A stretch of 64,000 nucleotides of DNA from positions 558,001-622,000 of the forward strand of contig CAIIXF020000006.1 in the NCBI GenBank assembly GCA_903813345.2. Direction: 5' to 3'. Below, one piece after another: positions 30,301 through 45,300 of the stretch. The notes below the pieces were generated by a model that did not search any database, was not told the origin of the DNA, and saw nothing but the letters and a program-made list of their open reading frames with translations. The stretch is from Owenia fusiformis (taxonomy: Eukaryota; Annelida; Polychaeta; Sabellida; Oweniidae). Position numbers and translations under genes: made by a program. Each line of letters begins with the position of its first letter. The first letter of the stretch is position 1.

Positions 30301-33300
30301 CACTTGGCAAGAGACCTTTTCAGTAAACCACGCCACCTATTTGATATGATGTCATTATGTAGATACACTGCAACATATTATGACATCATGAATCTCTATC
30401 CACTTTACCCAAGTTTCTGCTTTGAGCCCAGGAAAGCAGCAAGGGGTCATTATTTACTGGAGAGGTCAAGGTCAATTCTCAACTGATGAAGAATCATTGA
30501 CTTTTTACATTGAAGGAATCTATTAAGTCATCATCAGTACATGTATGTGATGCATGACAGTAATTCAGAGTATATGGCAGAAATTAAGAGGCAGAAATGG
30601 TAGAAATCGAGAGAAAGGCTGGAAATATTAAAACATTTCTGATGATATTGATAAACAGGAATACAACATAGAAGAAACAGAGATTGCACTCTTGGAAAAA
30701 TTCTGAACTGTCCTTTTATCAATGCTTTTTAAATTGCATTCACAAAGGATACCCAAAATTTCTCCAAATAAACGGAAGGAGATACATTACCAGATTCAGA
30801 TTAACAATGAGATTTGCGTAAAAGGCTTATAAGTTTACAGGCTTGTACGTGTATTAAGAGTTTAAAGATATAGCGCTTAGTTTGATAGGTAATATAGAAT
30901 ATGTTATATTTTGTTAGTGGACAACCTAGGATTTTCTGATTAATTTTTGATTTCTTTTAACAAATCCTACTTAAAACAAAATATGCACAAATTGAAATGA
31001 ATCATGTTAAGATCAATATATGTATGTTATTTATATTCCCTATCATGTGATTGGCTCAAACTGATCATTTGATACACCATGTGACCAGCAACTCCTAATA
31101 TACGCTTGGTTCACGATATTTTTCAAAGGGACCTGATCAGAGATTAAGCTTTATAGGTTTAATCTTTGGCCAGACCTGATTAATATGCTTATAAGGGGCC
31201 TGCAAGGATCTGTCTGCTTTAGTGAGTAGGACTCCATGCCTACATTATAAATAAACAACTGTAAATCTAGTAATACAGAGCCAAAAATCTAGCGCTTAGA
31301 GCTATTAATAAATATAGTATTGAATATATGATAGTGAGTAGAGAAAAATGAAAGTAGAAATGTTATAGCATTCTTTAGATATTTAGAAGATCTATGAGAT
31401 TATTTGACTGATGATAGAAAAGCTATAAAGAATATTAGTACAAAGTTATCTTCAAAGTTAGTTTAAAACTTCTAAGCAGTAATCATAATTCTTTGTCATA
31501 AAATAAGTATTTTGAGAGAGAAGAAACAGCTAAATTTACTTGAGGAATTAAAAGAAGTTTTGAGAGATTTTATAATTTTCCACAAAGCTGTGTTAGTAGA
31601 AACTGAAATAGCACTAGTAGGAATAATATTGAATAAATTATTCCATTGTTTAATTATGACTAATTGTCTAAAACTACACACTACATTGCTTGAAGTAAAA
31701 GATCCTTCCAGACCCCCAATTTGGACAGCAGTGTCATATTTAGACACAAGAGGGCACTACCTTTGATAAATACAGTGAACCCCGCCCGATCCGACTCTTG
31801 GCCCTTATCATTTTCCAAAGCCACTGCAAATTTGCCCTCGTCTGGGAATTTGCATTTTTTGATCTTCAAAGACGCAGTTTTTCTGGATTTATCCAGATTT
31901 ATTTCTGTGCGGGCATCAGGTTTTAGTTCTCTGTTTCCTTTAAACCAGCGAATTGCCCCAAATGGTCCTCCTTCATACTTCATGTCAACAAACATGGTGT
32001 CCCCTAGAAAATACATTCAATCGAATTCATGAGACAGAGAATTTTAGAAAAGTGATGTAAACATGTAAATAATGAAACTTGTATCATTTACACGTATACT
32101 GCATATGTCTAAAATTGTACATTTCATGAATTTAATTGAATCCTACATGGACTCGATAACAGCTAAGGTTAACTTTCATTTTCAAATGCCATAATCAAGC
32201 AACTCGAAAATGCACTTTTTTAATTTAATAAGCCACAAAATGTTCATATTAAGATTGAAAGATTGAGATGGAAATTCTCTTGCTTTCTAAATAGACTGGT
32301 TCTTAATAACACAAATATTCAAAATTAGCCAAATATAAATAAGGTATCCATCATGAACATTTCATGAAAAAATTATGATTATAAAAAGTGTAGTTGAGAG
32401 CCCTGAAGCAAACAAAAAATGATTCTACTTGCAGAATTTCCACCTTATTTTTGCTATTGGATGAGTATTCAGAACACTCATCCAATGTTTACTCAATATA
32501 TAAAAGATGTCAATTTTCAAGAATTATACTTTCATGTAGCGATCAGCATTCTATTATTTTGTGTTTATTATGTTGCCCTTTGTGCTTTGTTATTCTTAAC
32601 AAAGTAATATTCTTGAATAATTGAAAAACTAAAGATAATTATTTATAACAACCATACTAAATAAATTAAAATAATAATTAAAATGATAATCAAGTCAGCA
32701 GCTACCCCTATATCACAAACTCTAATCATGGAAGTAGAAAAATGCTTTCAACATTCTGCCACTAAAACAACTTTATTGAAGATAAAATGATGAGGAAGAA
32801 TTTTTACCAAAAATCTTCAAGAATTTTCCTTTTTAAAACAGACATTTTGTGACATAGGGGCATAGCATTATAACTGCATCATATTAATATTTAAGTTTAT
32901 AGTATATACAGGGTGGTCCAAATAGAACACCCTGTACATAAACATCTATAAATTACCCTCTGTGACAACTTGGTTCTTTGGTTTATCTGCTACAGTTGGC
33001 CCTGGTACAGGACCTTTGACTTTCTGTTTACGTTTTGGCCCCTCTGTTTCATACAAGGACTCATCTACCTCCTAAAATGTACACAGATCCAAGACGTTCA
33101 ATTAAAATATAATTTAAAAAAAATCATTTCATGCATGGAAACTTAATTATGACCTAATGCTGGTATTAACATTTACTGGCATATGATAGCTACAATACAC
33201 AAACATTTGGACCAATCAGAGGATGGGAAAATGACAATGAAATAATAGTAGTTTTTATTCTAAAAGTAATGAAATCACCATAAAATAAAGAATCCCATAT

Positions 33301-36300
33301 TTCGGAGATGGTCTGTTTCTTTAATCAATGCAAAATAAAGAATATATATCTGAAAAATGAATCATTATCAAAACTATGACGAAAATTATCTGTTAATTTG
33401 AAAATAATACAGTAATTACATAATAAAAATGAAAAGGTTATTTGAAAATAGTCAGAAAACGTAGAAAATCAAGGAAATATTATCTTATCATGATGTTTGC
33501 AAAGTGAGAGAATTCACAAATAGAGTGATTTTAATGACCCTATTATTTTTATTAGATTAAAAATTTATAATAAACATCAATACGATACTACATACAGTTT
33601 TTATACCAACAGAATACTTAATAAGATATGAATGCTTCCATGAACATGAAAATTACATTTCCTCAATGTTCTTATCCCAAAATAAAATGCAAAATTAGAG
33701 TGCAAGATCACAGACATATTTTTTATGATTTTCATGTCCTTATAACTAGTTCCATGTTCATGTCTACATTAAATCAAAGACTAAAGAGTGACACAGACAT
33801 TAGACACATTGTGATATCAGTACAAGAACAAGAATACAACGGAACAGAATCCTTTTCCAAACATAAAGTCACCAGCTAGAGAAGAATGTGATTTGTTACA
33901 CACTTAGTTAACTTAAGTTAAATCTATACCTTTCCATATTTTCTCACTTTCTTAAAAAGCGCTTTCTGAGTAAAGTTCACCTAAATATTGAAAACAAATT
34001 GGAATCAATCGCATGAAAAACAAGTTTCTGAGTAAATATTTTTAATAAATATATTTTATGAAACTTAAATGACCTACCTCTCCCGGTTTTTGCTCTCCAG
34101 GTTTGGCTGTAAAACAGGAAAATCTGTTCAATAAATCTAGACACAATGATTTGAAATCAGAATCTGTACCATGTATATGTATACATAATTAGTTTTTTAA
34201 TACATAATGCACAATGATTAACCATCTCTAAAATAAAAGATTATTATAATTAAAGCACACTTTTACAGGGGGCTAAAATTGAAGTTTTATTCGATATGTG
34301 AATATGGTAATAAATGACAAGGATATCAATATAGTTGTAGATCTTTATCTTGTATAATGGGAGATATATTCCCACAGAATCTTAAGTGGTCATGCAATTT
34401 GGAACCTAACAAAACATACTGTAAGAGATCCCCTTAAAACATTCAACTTTGGTCAGCCATTGGTCGAATGTCAGTGTCATCTTTTTGTAAAACAAAGTTT
34501 GATTGGGTGAAAGGTAGAAAAGACTCCATTATTTTTTTGAAAGATACCAAGATTTTGAATTTGTATATTTGTAACTGTTTTATATAAATGAAAAAAGTGT
34601 TGATTGCAATTGGTTCATTCAATATTCACTAAGGTGGTCGACTCCTTTGTTAAGTTACAATCATGGAAAAACACTGACATTTTGTCCTGGCTCGTTGATG
34701 GTTTTTAAATTCATGTATTCAACACAGCAAGATCACATAAATCAGGTGCTGCAACAGTTAACTAATCAACTACTTCACAGAAAACATTTACTTCAATCTA
34801 CCTCCTCATACTCACATCAAGTTGATCATTGAGTACTGAAACTTCAGCTCACATTTCACTATCTTTTTAACCTATTGACACAAAATTTCTGGGATTCAAG
34901 TCTCACTGACATTTTTTGTATGTTCTGTCATTTTGGTATATGACACATACATGTGTATGGAATAACTTGGGAGATGTATAAATCCTAAGATTTTGTTTTA
35001 ATTGGATAATAAATTGTAAAATGTAAGCCATGGTCTCACTGCTTAGTGATCTACCTGTGCATCACAAAAAAAACTCAAAAACAAAAAGATAAATGATAAT
35101 GATAATAAAGGAAAGATAATTGAAGCAATAAAGAACAATGATATAAGAGTACATGCATATGAAATTTCAAGGCCTCATTTTTTCTGTTTCAATATTACAA
35201 GGTCAATCAATATTCCTTTTAAGAAGCTGATTTATCAAAGATATTGTGATTCAACATAACAATTGCAAAGATCAAGGCCTTTAAAGCACTATGAAGAATG
35301 TACAATTTGGCTTCTTTAAATGTTGATAAAAAATTAGATTACACTTTTTTAAAAATAAATGCAGACAAACACTAGATCTAATAACTACTCTAATACTACT
35401 GCTTTACATAAAATACAACACCAGCGTTTTTTCACAATACCAAACCCTTACCCTTTTTCCCTGGATACGATTAAAAAACAAGAATAATTACCAAAAGTTC
35501 AGATAGGACAAAAATACCCATATTCAATCTCCAAGCATTTTATAGATTCAAGAGTAGCAGAATCAAAAATCCAAGAGAATGAGTTGGATAAAATATTAAG
35601 GTGCTTTGTTGTGATGGCAACACATTTTTGAATTTGGTTACCATAGTAACAATTTGTGCAGTGAATACAGTAATTGTTGTGCAAATTATTATTGTTAGCT
35701 TTACAAACTTAGAATGAATAGTCAAATTAAGTTTTATTTGAGCAAATTAAATTAGACAATAAGACCAAATTTTAGAGAACAAACTCCTCGATCAAGTACA
35801 TCAATTTCAACCACAGGGATCTGATAAACAAAATATCGCCTCCTATTATGATGTATCTAGTTATTTAAAATGAATAAAAATTGCTAAAGCGAACTACTGA
35901 TGCAATTTTTACATTTTAAGACAATACATATATATATTTATATCAATATATATAAAATATATATATAAACACAGTGCTTGAACAAATGTGAAACAAAACA
36001 GGAGCCAAGATAAACGTAATATAACATATAGAATCACAATCTTTGTCTTCACAAAAAGAGCTTAAAACTAAACACGCAAAAGTGTTTTAATACGGTATTA
36101 TTAAATGTCAATCAGCTTAGCAAGGTGGTAGCCCGTTTTGTCAAGAAATATGCAAGTAGAAAAAGATTAAATCATAGAAATTAAGAAAGAATTGTGCAAT
36201 GTTAAATATAGTACAATATGTAAAATGTATAGACAGGAGACAGTTGACAGTGGTGTTTAAAACTGCTTCAACATACCCCCGCTACCACTGTCATATACAG

Positions 36301-39300
36301 CTAATAAATAATAAAATATAATTAAATTAATGAAATCTATCAACATCAAAGGATATGCAATTCATTATCTTGAAATTATTTATGTTACATGAATTGTAAT
36401 TTGCATTTACTTTTAACATTTACATTTTTCATTCTTTTCAAAAAAAATGAAAAAGCAGACACTGAATTCTATGTAGAAATTGTGCCACTATTACAAAATC
36501 ACAAGTTAAAATGTTAAATTTATCTCTACAAAAACATGTATTTGATATATATCCTTTAATATTGGCTACTAAAGTGAGCACCAAAATGCATGTTAAACCT
36601 AAAAACTGAAAATATAGTACATAATAAAAATCAATGATAAATCATAAAATATCATTGAATGTAAGATAACATACATTGTAAAATCATATAATTTATGCAG
36701 GTATAACAATATATGATGTTGTGCTCTTTCAATCATAATAACTGAAAAAAATAATCTTAAATAAATAATAATACAGTACACACTATTTATGCATGTATGC
36801 TGCGCAGCATTGTTACTATAATATATTATATATAAGCCTTTATACTATACTGTACATATCCTATATATCTGCACCTTTTCCTACCATGGGTTCAACTATG
36901 GGTCATCTTGGGAAAATCTCACATCCCACAATCCTTTCTGTCGGTGCCCATAGTTGACCACATGTCACCAACTTAGATAGTCCTTTTCATATAAAAAGTT
37001 ATCGAAAGCAATGCAAGAAATATTTAAGAGAGAGAGAGCAAAGATAGAACATAAATATATGTAATGAAAATTTAGAAAAGGAAATTTATTTAAGTGATCT
37101 GAGATTTGCAATAAACATGAAGAAAATGCAATATAATAATGTGCATCATTTCTTAGAATTATTAGAGTGCCCATTAAGATTTTTAAGCAGCAGATACTTT
37201 TATATTTTCATCTCAACAATATAACATTACTAATCTTCAATGTACAATATCAAGACAGAAACTATATATTTCAAAGGCCAACTCGTCAAACTACTGTAGT
37301 ATGTGTCTGATGCATTATGGGAAAAGAAATTGATGTTATTTTTCTTAAGATGATCTGCGCCAAAATGAAACAGTTAATTAAATACTAATTCATATTCAAC
37401 TTTCCTCTATGTATGAATAAACATGACAATTGACTTAGATTTGATAAACAAACATAAAAAGACAGTAATGAAATGATCTGGAAGGAAAGTTTACCTTGAC
37501 GTGCAAAAGCCTTTGCCCTCTGTTGGATGTAACTGACACTAACGCCATCCTTACTTCCACAGACTACAACATGCCATGTAATAAACACAACAAAAACATG
37601 CATAGATACAACAGCAAGTCTCAAAACATCTCAAGATCAGTGGTTTAAAGAACAGTTTAAATTTATGATACATCTCATTGAAAATTTTTGAAGAGATCAT
37701 TATACTGCAGGCAATTATTGCCTGGCAATATCACTTAATGTATTGCCAAATGAATTAATGCCAAATACAAACAAGGCATTAACATGACAAAATGTCACCA
37801 CCTAAAACAATTTGGTCAATTTAAAGCAAGTTGGAAAATACCTTTTGACCTTAAGAAGGTTTGATTTGAACTTCTTAGAACATGTAGATGATTTTGAAAA
37901 AAAAATTCGTCAATTTGAAGCAAGTTGAAAAAATAACTCTTTGACTTTTTTTGACATTGAGAAGGTCATTGAAGGTCAAATGTCAAATGTAAAGTCAGAT
38001 TTGAACTTCTGAGAACATGTAGATGATTTTGAAAAAAAATTAAGTAGATTTGAAGCAAGTTGAAAAAAGACCTTTTTGACCTTGAAAAGGTCATTGAAGG
38101 TCAAATGTCAAATCTAAAGTCAGATTTGAACTTCTGAGAACATGTAGATGATTTTGAAAAAAAAATTAGTCAATTTGAAGCAAGTTGAAAAAAGACCTTT
38201 TTGACCTTGAGAAGGTCATTGAAGGTCAAATCTAAAGCCAGATTTGAACTTCTGAGAACTTGTAAAGTCAAATTTGAACTTCTGAAAAGATTTTGAAAAA
38301 AAAAATTGGTCGATTTGAAGCAAGTTGAAAACAGACCTTTTTGACCTTTTTTGACCTTGAGAAGGTCATTAAAGGTCAAATTTCAAATCTAAAGTCAGAT
38401 TTGAATTTCTGAGAACATGTAGATGATTTTGCAAAAAAAATTAGTCAATTTGAAGCAAGTTGAAAAGACCTTTTTGACCTTTTTTGACCTTGAGAAGATC
38501 ATTGAAGGTCAAATGTCAAATCTAAAGTCATATTTGAATTTCTGAGAACATGTAGATGATTTTGAAAAAAAAATTTAGTCAATTTGAAGCAAGATGAAAA
38601 AATACCTTTTTGACTATTTTTGACATTGAGAAGGTCATTGAAGGTCAAATGTCAAATCTAAAGTCAGATTTGAATTTTTGAGAACATGTAGATGATTTTG
38701 AAAAAAAAATTTAGTCAATTTGAAGCAAGTTGAAAAAAGACCTTTTTGACCTTTTTTGACTTTGAGAAGGTCATTGAAGGTCAAATGTCAAATCTTAAGT
38801 CAAATCTAAAGTCAGATTTGAATTTCTGAGAACACCTAGATGATTTTGAAAATTTTTTTAGTCAATTTGAAGCAAGTTGAAAACAGACCTTTTTGACCTT
38901 TTTTGACCTTGAGAAGGTCATTGAAGGTCAAATGTCAAATCTTAAGTCAGATTTGAATTTCTGAGAACAAGTAGATGATTTAAAAAAATATTTAGTCAAT
39001 TTGAAGCAAGTTGAAAACAGACCTTTTTGACCTTTTTTGACCTTGAGAAGGTCATTGAAGGTCAAATGTCAAATCTAAAGTCAGATTTGAAGGTCAAATG
39101 TCAAATCTAAAGTCAGATTTGAATTTCTGAGAACATGTAGATGATTTTGAAAAAAAATTTAGTCAATGTGAAGCAAGTTGAAAAAAGACCTTTTTGACCT
39201 TGAGAAGGTCATTGAAGGTCAAATGTCAAATCTAAAGTCAGATTTGAACTTCTTAGAACATGTAGATGATTTAGAAAAAAATTGAAGTCAGTCTAAACAG

Positions 39301-42300
39301 TATTTGTTAAGTTATAGGAAGTTGTAAGAAATTGTTACAGACGCCGGACGCCAGACGCCGGACGCCAACCGCCGTCGCAAAAAAAACGGAGACCATAACA
39401 ATATGTCACCACTTTTGGTGGTGACATAATAAAACCAAACAATAATTCCAGTAAATAATACAACTCTCTTAATCTATATCTGCAAAATTGCCTTTATTTG
39501 TAATTCTAGACAGTTTTAAACAAGGCATTCATATTTGAATAAAAATATTTCAAATAGATACATGTACATTTCAGACTTTATTTGAGAGTGAATATTAAAT
39601 ATATTTTGAACCCAAATATATGCTCCATTGAAGTGTTTTGGTATTGCTGGTGTGATCAATTTAACATGCCTTAGTAGAGGTGATTTACAATAAGGTTAAA
39701 GTGAGTGCAATCACATCTAATAAAAAAGATTTCTTAATATTTCTGTTGACGAATACCTTTCTTTCCCCGAATAATATTAAAACACAAACTCTGAGATAGA
39801 TATTAAAATTGTTTAAGGAAAGAATCATGGAAAACATTTCAAGTTTATTTAATTTTTGTTACAAGTGATATCATAATATTCTGTGATGTTATAATACCTT
39901 CAATTGGTGACTCGTCTCTTGGTGCATCGCTAGATCGGGCAGAATCATCCCCATCGTAGCTTCCATCATTCTGACTGGTGTAGAAGTCTTAATAGGGTAG
40001 AGGAAGAGAGAAAATTAGCCATGCCAAAGCAACTCCTGCATACACTTCACAATTTAGGGACATGAATTACACTCCCCCTAAAAGTTTAGCAACAGGAAAT
40101 TCCCTTTTCAACCACATTATAAAGCCTCTTAATGTTAAGCAATTCAAACTAATTCATTATTTGTTTAAAACTGCAACATAAACAGGATTTAGAATGCTAT
40201 CTAATTGGGATTTCTGAAGGTTGCCAAACTTATGGAGGGGAGTATAAGAACAGGGGAGTAGGTAGAGATAAGCAAACAGTCCCTAGTCCTTTCTTTATAC
40301 TTGACAGGACTTAGGTAGACAACAGAGGAATATGAACAGCATATCACACAATTTAGTCTCATACTCTAACAGTAAAATCTGTCGAGTTAAACATCTCCGT
40401 TTAAGAGACACCTTCTAAGTTGATACCTTTTAGAGGTGCCAAAGTGTTCTACTCACACAGGTTCAACTGTAATTGCTGAAACATTTTACGGGTAAGGTGT
40501 ACTGAACATATATATTTTGTGAAAATTAAGCAACACACTACTTTGAATATTTTGGGTGTTAAACCATTGGAAGAGAGGAAAACATTGATTATTTAAGTAA
40601 TTTAAACAACAACACTCAATTTAAGCAGCTAAACATAGTTATTTGTGTGAGCTAAACCTAGCCATCTAGGGTGATTTAAATGTAAACAAAGTTTTTGACC
40701 AAAGTGAGCTTGAACACAGATTAAAGATGAGCTAGACATTCATAGACTATTGTTAAGAAAAGCTATGAACATTCTGTGATTAATGTGTGCTAAACATTGA
40801 TTATTCTAAGAGCTAGTATACATCCATGAGCTACAGATGAGCTTGAATCAGAATTGTTAATTGAGCTATGCAAACATTTAGTGATGAGCTACCCTACAGT
40901 ACAACATGGCGAGTTAATTTTAACATCACATTGAATTTCCAGACTTAGGAACCAATGCCATAAAAGCTATAGCAAAAGACATACAGATAGGTAAGCAATA
41001 CTAAGCATATATACAATAGGTATGTTCTAAAGATACTTAGATACAAGCAATAAGCCATAATAAGCATACAAAAGCTCATACAAACATGCAAATATGAGTA
41101 CAAAACATTGACAAAGGTTCCATTATACACAGTTACACACATAGTGGAAGATCCCTATGAGGGATGGGCAACTAGGGTGGGGGAAATTGGAGGATATCTA
41201 CATGGCAACACAGGGACAGATGATCCAAGTACGGTACATGTATAGCAACATTTGGGATGACAATTCAAGACACTCATAAGGAATGCACATGGCCTGCTTT
41301 TAACAATACCTAGGATTGAATTCACAACAAAGGAAGATTATAATATAATAATTACATCTGGAGTCTAAAAATGGATGACCATATTACAGAGGGATCAACT
41401 ATTTCCTGTTGGCATTTGGTGGGAAAATAGGGAAAACTACTCCAAAGTAACAAAATTCTTTTTTTTTCATTATAATATCAATGTGAATGAGGAATAAAAG
41501 CTCATTGGAACTTTTTGGGTGTGGACAATTAATAACACTACAATAAAACCTGTCTGTTTTTTGTGAATACCTCTCCCATGATGATGCCAGTTTTTTGTTT
41601 CCATTTTTGGATATCCCATTTGTCCCCAAAGGATTTCAATATCCCACTTGTGAACAAGTGAACACCTCCTTATGTGAATACTTTAGTCCAATAAGTATTC
41701 ACTATAATATATCAACAGGTTTTACTGTACATGTACATGAAAATGTTACACATGCAAAGGCAATGGACTGTATTAATTGTTATATGTTATGTCATGTTAG
41801 ATACATCAGTAGAGTCTAATCTGTTTTACTTTCATATGCTGTAAGGTCATAACCCAGTTATATCTGTCTGTTGAACTAAATCAATCAAATATTAATGTTT
41901 TTTTCAAAAGTACCACTAACGATTTTTCCTTTAGTCAACATACAGATGATGTGTTTCTAGGAATACTCATTACTATACCTTCTTCCATGATTGTACTAGG
42001 GGGACGATTCTTGCGCGCGTCACGATTTTTATTAAAGCGCCCTCTAGATGATGGGGGTTCTTCTTCATCAGAGGATAACTGATCAGGTGCGACCCGACGC
42101 ATAAGTTCTAAGCGGCGTTCTTCTGTAGGCAATTATCAGAACACACACATATGTACATATAAAGCATTCCATCTTTTTTACAATAATGTGCAACTACATT
42201 TTCATATTTAAGAATGATTCTATCTTCATCAGTAAGAATACATGATTTCTTTTGAGGAAAGAGGTCACATATTTCAAACTTTTGAAAACACGAAATTTAT

Positions 42301-45300
42301 ATCATAATATATGATTATAAAACCTATTGACTTCAATTTTCAATGATATTTTGAAAAGATGTAATGCATTATACTTATAGCAATAGCATTAAACAGCAAC
42401 AAGTATAGAACAACAGAACAGTAAAGTACAGTACAGTACAGTACAGTACAGTAAAGTAAAGTACAATACGTTACACTCAGTACAGTACAGTACAGTACAG
42501 TACAGTACAGTACAGTACAGTACAGTACAGTACAGTACAGTACAATAAGGTACAGTACAGTAAAACACAGTATACAGTTAATAAAGCCAACACCAATAGA
42601 TTGCATTTGAAATTATTTAAAGAAGCAACAAAGAAACTCTTTTTAGCAAAGGATTTGACTTCCTTGTACTTTCAGTAACTGATGGAAAATTTCAATAATG
42701 TCATAATTTAGCATCATTTGTATTTTTTATATATGTTTCTATTTCAATATCAAATAAACAAGCGAAACCAAAAAATTAAGAATTTTTTTACCCACCACCA
42801 TCCCTTTCCAACTCCTTCTATTTAAGAATGTTACCTCGAAGTTCTATGGAAATCAAATCTAGCACATCTATCATTTAAACTTCTGAATTCCACAAAATAG
42901 TTGCATGCTATCAACAAATACTGTACATATGTTTTATGTGTTTTTCTAAATATAATCCATCAACTGGAATTTCAAAAACAGTTTAAAATGGAAATATGAA
43001 AACACAAGAAATGTAGTTTTGTATTTCCATTTTAAATACATGTACAAATGTTTAATGGTAACAATACTGGATAATATTCATCAGAAAATAACTATGATTT
43101 TTTGTTATGAGGATGAATTATCTTAGCCTTGCATCAGCCCCTGCCCCTCCCCAACGCAAATATATATTTTCTCTAGATTTGTTTTTTAAATTGAGGGCCC
43201 GACACAGGGGCTTAATGCTAGACTATGATTCCAAAGGTACAAAATTAACAAACAGAATATTAAGGGAGCAAACAGTGGTAAAAAAGGTAGGAAGATCAAA
43301 ATCGCTGTCTTAAAAATTCTTGTCCAAAAATAATTATTATTACATTCAGTAGGACAACCAGTTGAATCTATTGACAATTTTCATTACATCTTCATTTTAG
43401 AGCATTCGGCCAAGATATCAAAAGACAGTGAAATTGACAAGTACTTGGTTCAGCATAATTGTAATCAGCGCAAAACACTGTGATGTCTTATCACAAAAGG
43501 GGGTGAACTTGTGAAATAATGTTAACAACAGTGGGTGAAATATAACCAACAAAACTGAATTCACGATTACCTCACAAATCAGCTGCTGAGATCCAAATTG
43601 TCTTAAACCTCCTAAAACCTACAAAACCTAGAAAAAACTCCTGAGAGGTCCACAGCTGTATTTGCTCCTCCACTGTGTCATGTTACCTAAATAATCTACA
43701 AGTAAAAAGAACGCTGTAAAACTGTTAATAATTAATTAATTAATGGATTCTAAAATGACCTACCTTCAGTTATCTCTATATCTGGGATAGGAGCTGACTG
43801 AAAAACAAAAAAACAAGTCTCAAAATATTTCTGTTGAATACATATTCGTAATTAAATTAGTTTCATATTTGGACTTAATCAAAATACATTAAAACCAAAT
43901 AATACCAAAAGATAAGAAATGTTACAAAATTATTTTTAGTACAATTTAAATGTTCACATGTACACAATCTGTATTTGCAATATAATGAGTGCTGACTTAC
44001 CTGATCAACGGAATCTTTTTTAGGAGTAATTTCCTCCTCTGGAAATCAAATACAATTTTTTTATGCATCTTATATCAATTCTATTTTATTCCAAAGGGAA
44101 TACTTAGAAAAATCAGAATAAAATGAATCCTATAGTGTAAATTTAAGTAAAAATATGTATTTATTAATCATTTTAAACCTACTCATAAATATATTTAGGG
44201 TTGAAATAACTTGTACTAAAATAGAAGTTTCTTTTCAATTAACTTATCTAGCCTATTATTACATTAAATTATAAAAAATCAAAAAAGTCAAATTCTCAAT
44301 CATAACGATAAAAGCATTCCCAGCTGGGAACTTGGCCAAATGAACTTCAGAATTAAAAGACTTATTAACTTAAATAACTTACATACCACCGTTAAAGTAT
44401 ATCTGTTTACACACACAAATTAAATCAAATGTCAATGACTGTAAGTAAATTCTCTCAGTTTCATACAATTTGGTAAACAAACACATCTCAAAATGACCCC
44501 CCTCCCCAAATGTTTAACATGCTCCTTTAATCAATGAACTATTCACAAACATGTGTTGTTAATGTATGGGAGATAAGCTGCAGTTATCAATTGAATGGAG
44601 AATATTATATGAATATCTTTTAGTTGAGTTAATGAGAGATTGTCTTGCATTAATTAAGTTCAAAACAATTATATTCAAATCTGTCAAATATGAGCAATGT
44701 GTGGAATTTGAGGAATGGAGAGTCAGACAAAATATGTGAAAGGGAGTGGGACAAAATATGTGAAAGGATTCATACAAAATTTGAATGTAGCCATAGAAAA
44801 TATTTTACGTTGAGATAAAAAGTGCAATTGTAATATGAGAATATAGCCTTAAAAAGTTACATGATACCTTGAGCAAATCCCACTGAACAAATCCCATTGG
44901 AAGAACCACATTTTATCAAATCACTGATCACTGTGTACATTATATGATAGAAATAAGAAAACCAGTATTTGAGTTATCACCCAAATAGAAGAACTGATGG
45001 ACAGACAGAGGTATGGACTGATGAACGGGGGGAAAAATAGATCCTCTATCCCTACTCAAACATCATTCAGTGGGACAATCAGGCACTCTTCAAAGGGTTT
45101 TGAGCACTTGAGCACACTTTTGAGAAAATCATACAGCAAGTTAATGGTGATTGCAGTATATAGTTATGGAGGGGGGGGGCATTCATTGAAATCTGATGGA
45201 GTAAAAAATCCTGTAGAGTTGAGACATAATTATTAGAAGTTAATTTCACCCGTGACTCATGCACATGCAAATTGAAGTGGAATATATGTGGATATATATC

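Larger units (their letters stand above)
39988..41978 (-). other. 2.0-kb intron 14-15
   Basis: Holds two pogo-like MITEs (40370-40469 and 41541-41727). The rest is AT-rich. Confidence 0.65.

Noticed and set aside
36274-36284. 11-nt block between tgacag and GTATGT, possible microexon
   Set aside because: Phase 1 to 0 would require skipping exon 18, and there is no other support.
37900-39300. CRISPR-like array of regular repeats
   Set aside because: Repeats are imperfect, contiguous and lack unique spacers; the whole is a transposon with tandem core in an animal genome.
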